A stretch of DNA of 64,000 nt from an uncultured Desulfobacterales bacterium (GTDB taxonomy: Bacteria > Desulfobacterota > Desulfobulbia > Desulfobulbales > Desulfocapsaceae): positions 35,323 to 99,322 of the forward strand of contig CALGIJ010000027.1 in assembly GCA_937915545.1 (NCBI GenBank), given 5' to 3'. Shown one piece after another: positions 62,803 through 64,000 of this stretch. The notes beneath the pieces are model-generated. The model worked only from the letters and a program-made list of their open reading frames with translations, did no database searches and was not told the DNA's origin. The stretch's first letter is position 1, and every line of letters starts with the position of its first letter. Made by a program: the position numbers and the translations under genes.

Positions 62803-64000
62803 ATGTATTCAAATTTTGGTAACAGACGTGAGCCAAGGCCAGGGGGAAACATCGGTTTTGATGGCAGCATAATTGATAGAAATAGAAAGATAAAAGACAT
62901 CGATTTGTTGTTCATTAAACAGTTTAGAGAAGCATATATGTATTATATAAATATGGGGAAAACAAATAATGAAGCCGTAAAACGGCTTGGAAAAACTTGC
63001 AATGAACTAAAGCAAGTTTTACCACACGGAACATTCAAAGGTTTTTTAAAAACTTATTTCCCATATGTCAGTATGAGTACTATTGAAAGAGCCATGAAAA
63101 TAGATAAATTTATCGATTTTGAAAGCTATCCTATATTCAAGCTAGTTCCACAAAGTCATTTACTCAAGATTATCAAAATTCACAGTTTCGAAACTACTCT
63201 AGATATTCTATCCGACAACAAGATAAATCTTAACATTAATGAAAATAACACTGAAGCGGTTGGGGCATTCCTTGGATGTATAAAACTGTTAGCTCACGGA
63301 CAGATGGGTTTTATTAAAATTACCGAAGAGGAGGAAAAAACTGAAAGTATAATTGACTCTGGTGGCTGGCAGGATCTTCAATTAGCAATGGACACCAGGC
63401 CAGACACAGAAATAGAAGTTACGACTGCTGTTAACTCGACTGAATATATTTTGGATAAATATTCAGTTTTTGTAAAGACACTCGGGCAATGTCGCAACGA
63501 CATGGGAGACACATTAGACGTACAAACTACCTGTGCACTTATTTCAAATATTATTGCGATTGTTGAAACTCTACAGTTAGTTGGGCCATCTAACCTGACA
63601 AATGAGACCAGAATGAAACGGCCTTTAGACTTTTTCAATAAGATGCTAAACGAGTTAGAGTTTCCAGATGCTGAACAAGACGATACAGTAGACCTCAATG
63701 GCGATGATTACATACGTAGGAAACTAATGACCTTAAAGCAAAGCTCAATTAAGCATACAAATATAAAGGCTGTTAACAATTCAAATGATGATCTCCTTCT
63801 CGGCAATACAGACAATTCGGATATCGAAGAAGATGAGGATTTAATCCAGAATTTTCCCAAAGAAAAAGGGGCCATCGAAAAGGCAGGATCAAAGAAAGGG
63901 TCCTTCAAGTACGATGACGACCTTGATAACGATGACGACGAACTTGAGGACGACGAGGACGACGAGGACGACGAGGACGACGAGGACGACGAGGACGACG
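62803..64000 (+). CDS. DUF3102-like protein with long acidic repeat tail (cut by window end)
   Basis: Open from ATG 62803 (GGAGG 8 bases upstream) to the window edge, at least 399 codons with no stop. Residues about 60-105 (CNELKQVLPHGTFKGFLKTY, FPYVSMSTIERAMKI) resemble DUF3102, a ParB-like/phage HTH-type module. A middle helical domain follows. From about residue 365 the protein becomes acidic and ends in repeated Asp-Asp-Glu units encoded by GAC-GAC-GAG. Such tails mimic DNA or bind basic proteins. No ORF finder needing a stop would list it. Confidence 0.75.
   Translation, partial: MYSNFGNRREPRPGGNIGFDGSIIDRNRKIKDIDLLFIKQFREAYMYYINMGKTNNEAVKRLGKTCNELKQVLPHGTFKGFLKTYFPYVSMSTIERAMKIDKFIDFESYPIFKLVPQSHLLKIIKIHSFETTLDILSDNKINLNINENNTEAVGAFLGCIKLLAHGQMGFIKITEEEEKTESIIDSGGWQDLQLAMDTRPDTEIEVTTAVNSTEYILDKYSVFVKTLGQCRNDMGDTLDVQTTCALISNIIAIVETLQLVGPSNLTNETRMKRPLDFFNKMLNELEFPDAEQDDTVDLNGDDYIRRKLMTLKQSSIKHTNIKAVNNSNDDLLLGNTDNSDIEEDEDLIQNFPKEKGAIEKAGSKKGSFKYDDDLDNDDDELEDDEDDEDDEDDEDDEDD

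Noticed and set aside
1..64000. CRISPR array or rRNA operon
   Set aside because: No regularly spaced repeats of CRISPR type and no rRNA-like sequence were seen; the recurring sequences are tRNA 3' ends, attC-like sites and short motifs.

Overview
The window comes from an anaerobic, GC-rich Gram-negative bacterium, most likely Desulfobacterota/Desulfuromonadia. This is inferred from two TRAP uptake operons, DUF3124 and FIST proteins, and the general protein style; no 16S gene is present. The left quarter (1-16.5 kb) is ordinary chromosome, almost all on the minus strand. It holds a K+ channel fragment, a DctPQM TRAP operon with a methyltransferase and a PEP-mutase/isocitrate-lyase family enzyme, small proteins, a FIST sensor, and a GntR-controlled operon (TRAP DctPQM, TIM-barrel isomerase, DUF1537 acid-sugar kinase, PanB).

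From 16.8 kb onward the sequence is a stack of accessory elements. Three direct copies of a tRNA 3' end (16837, 28423, 30345; best match tRNA-Phe) mark successive integrations. Element A (16.8-28.4 kb) carries a family-B DNA polymerase, a small HUH-like protein, four tandem hairpins in front of a MobA/MobL-type relaxase, an unknown protein and a tyrosine integrase beside the att site: a self-replicating, mobilisable integrated element reminiscent of pipolins. Element B (28.4-30.3 kb) is a wrecked integrase plus a RelE/XRE toxin-antitoxin locus.

The most unusual system lies at the left end of element A. A gene for a secreted outer-membrane barrel/FIVAR/PKD/cadherin-like protein (20070-18100, minus) stays in one continuous frame through five stop codons, all of them TGA, and ends at TAA. 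Just downstream on the same strand are an unknown 239-aa protein and, overlapping its 3' end, a well-folded tRNA with anticodon UCA, a glycine-type acceptor (G1-C72, U73) and a long class II variable arm. I read this as a local UGA-recoding module (Ser or Gly the likeliest residue), although neighbouring host genes use TGA as a normal stop.

Further right come a Fic protein; an integron-like array of four cassettes with attC sites and no integrase (a lincosamide nucleotidyltransferase, a membrane protein, a NYN/LOTUS protein, DUF3303); IHF; DUF3553; a flavoprotein; a divergent family-A polymerase with a short tyrosine recombinase; a DUF2958/papain-like/RadC trio; a type 4 BREX phage-defence operon (44.2-57.3 kb) led by an unusual alphaCTD/sigma4/HARE-HTH protein; and a tail of defence-like genes (DDAH, HEPN-like, Mrr nuclease, zinc-ribbon transposase-like protein) ending in a protein with a long Asp/Glu tail that runs off the window.
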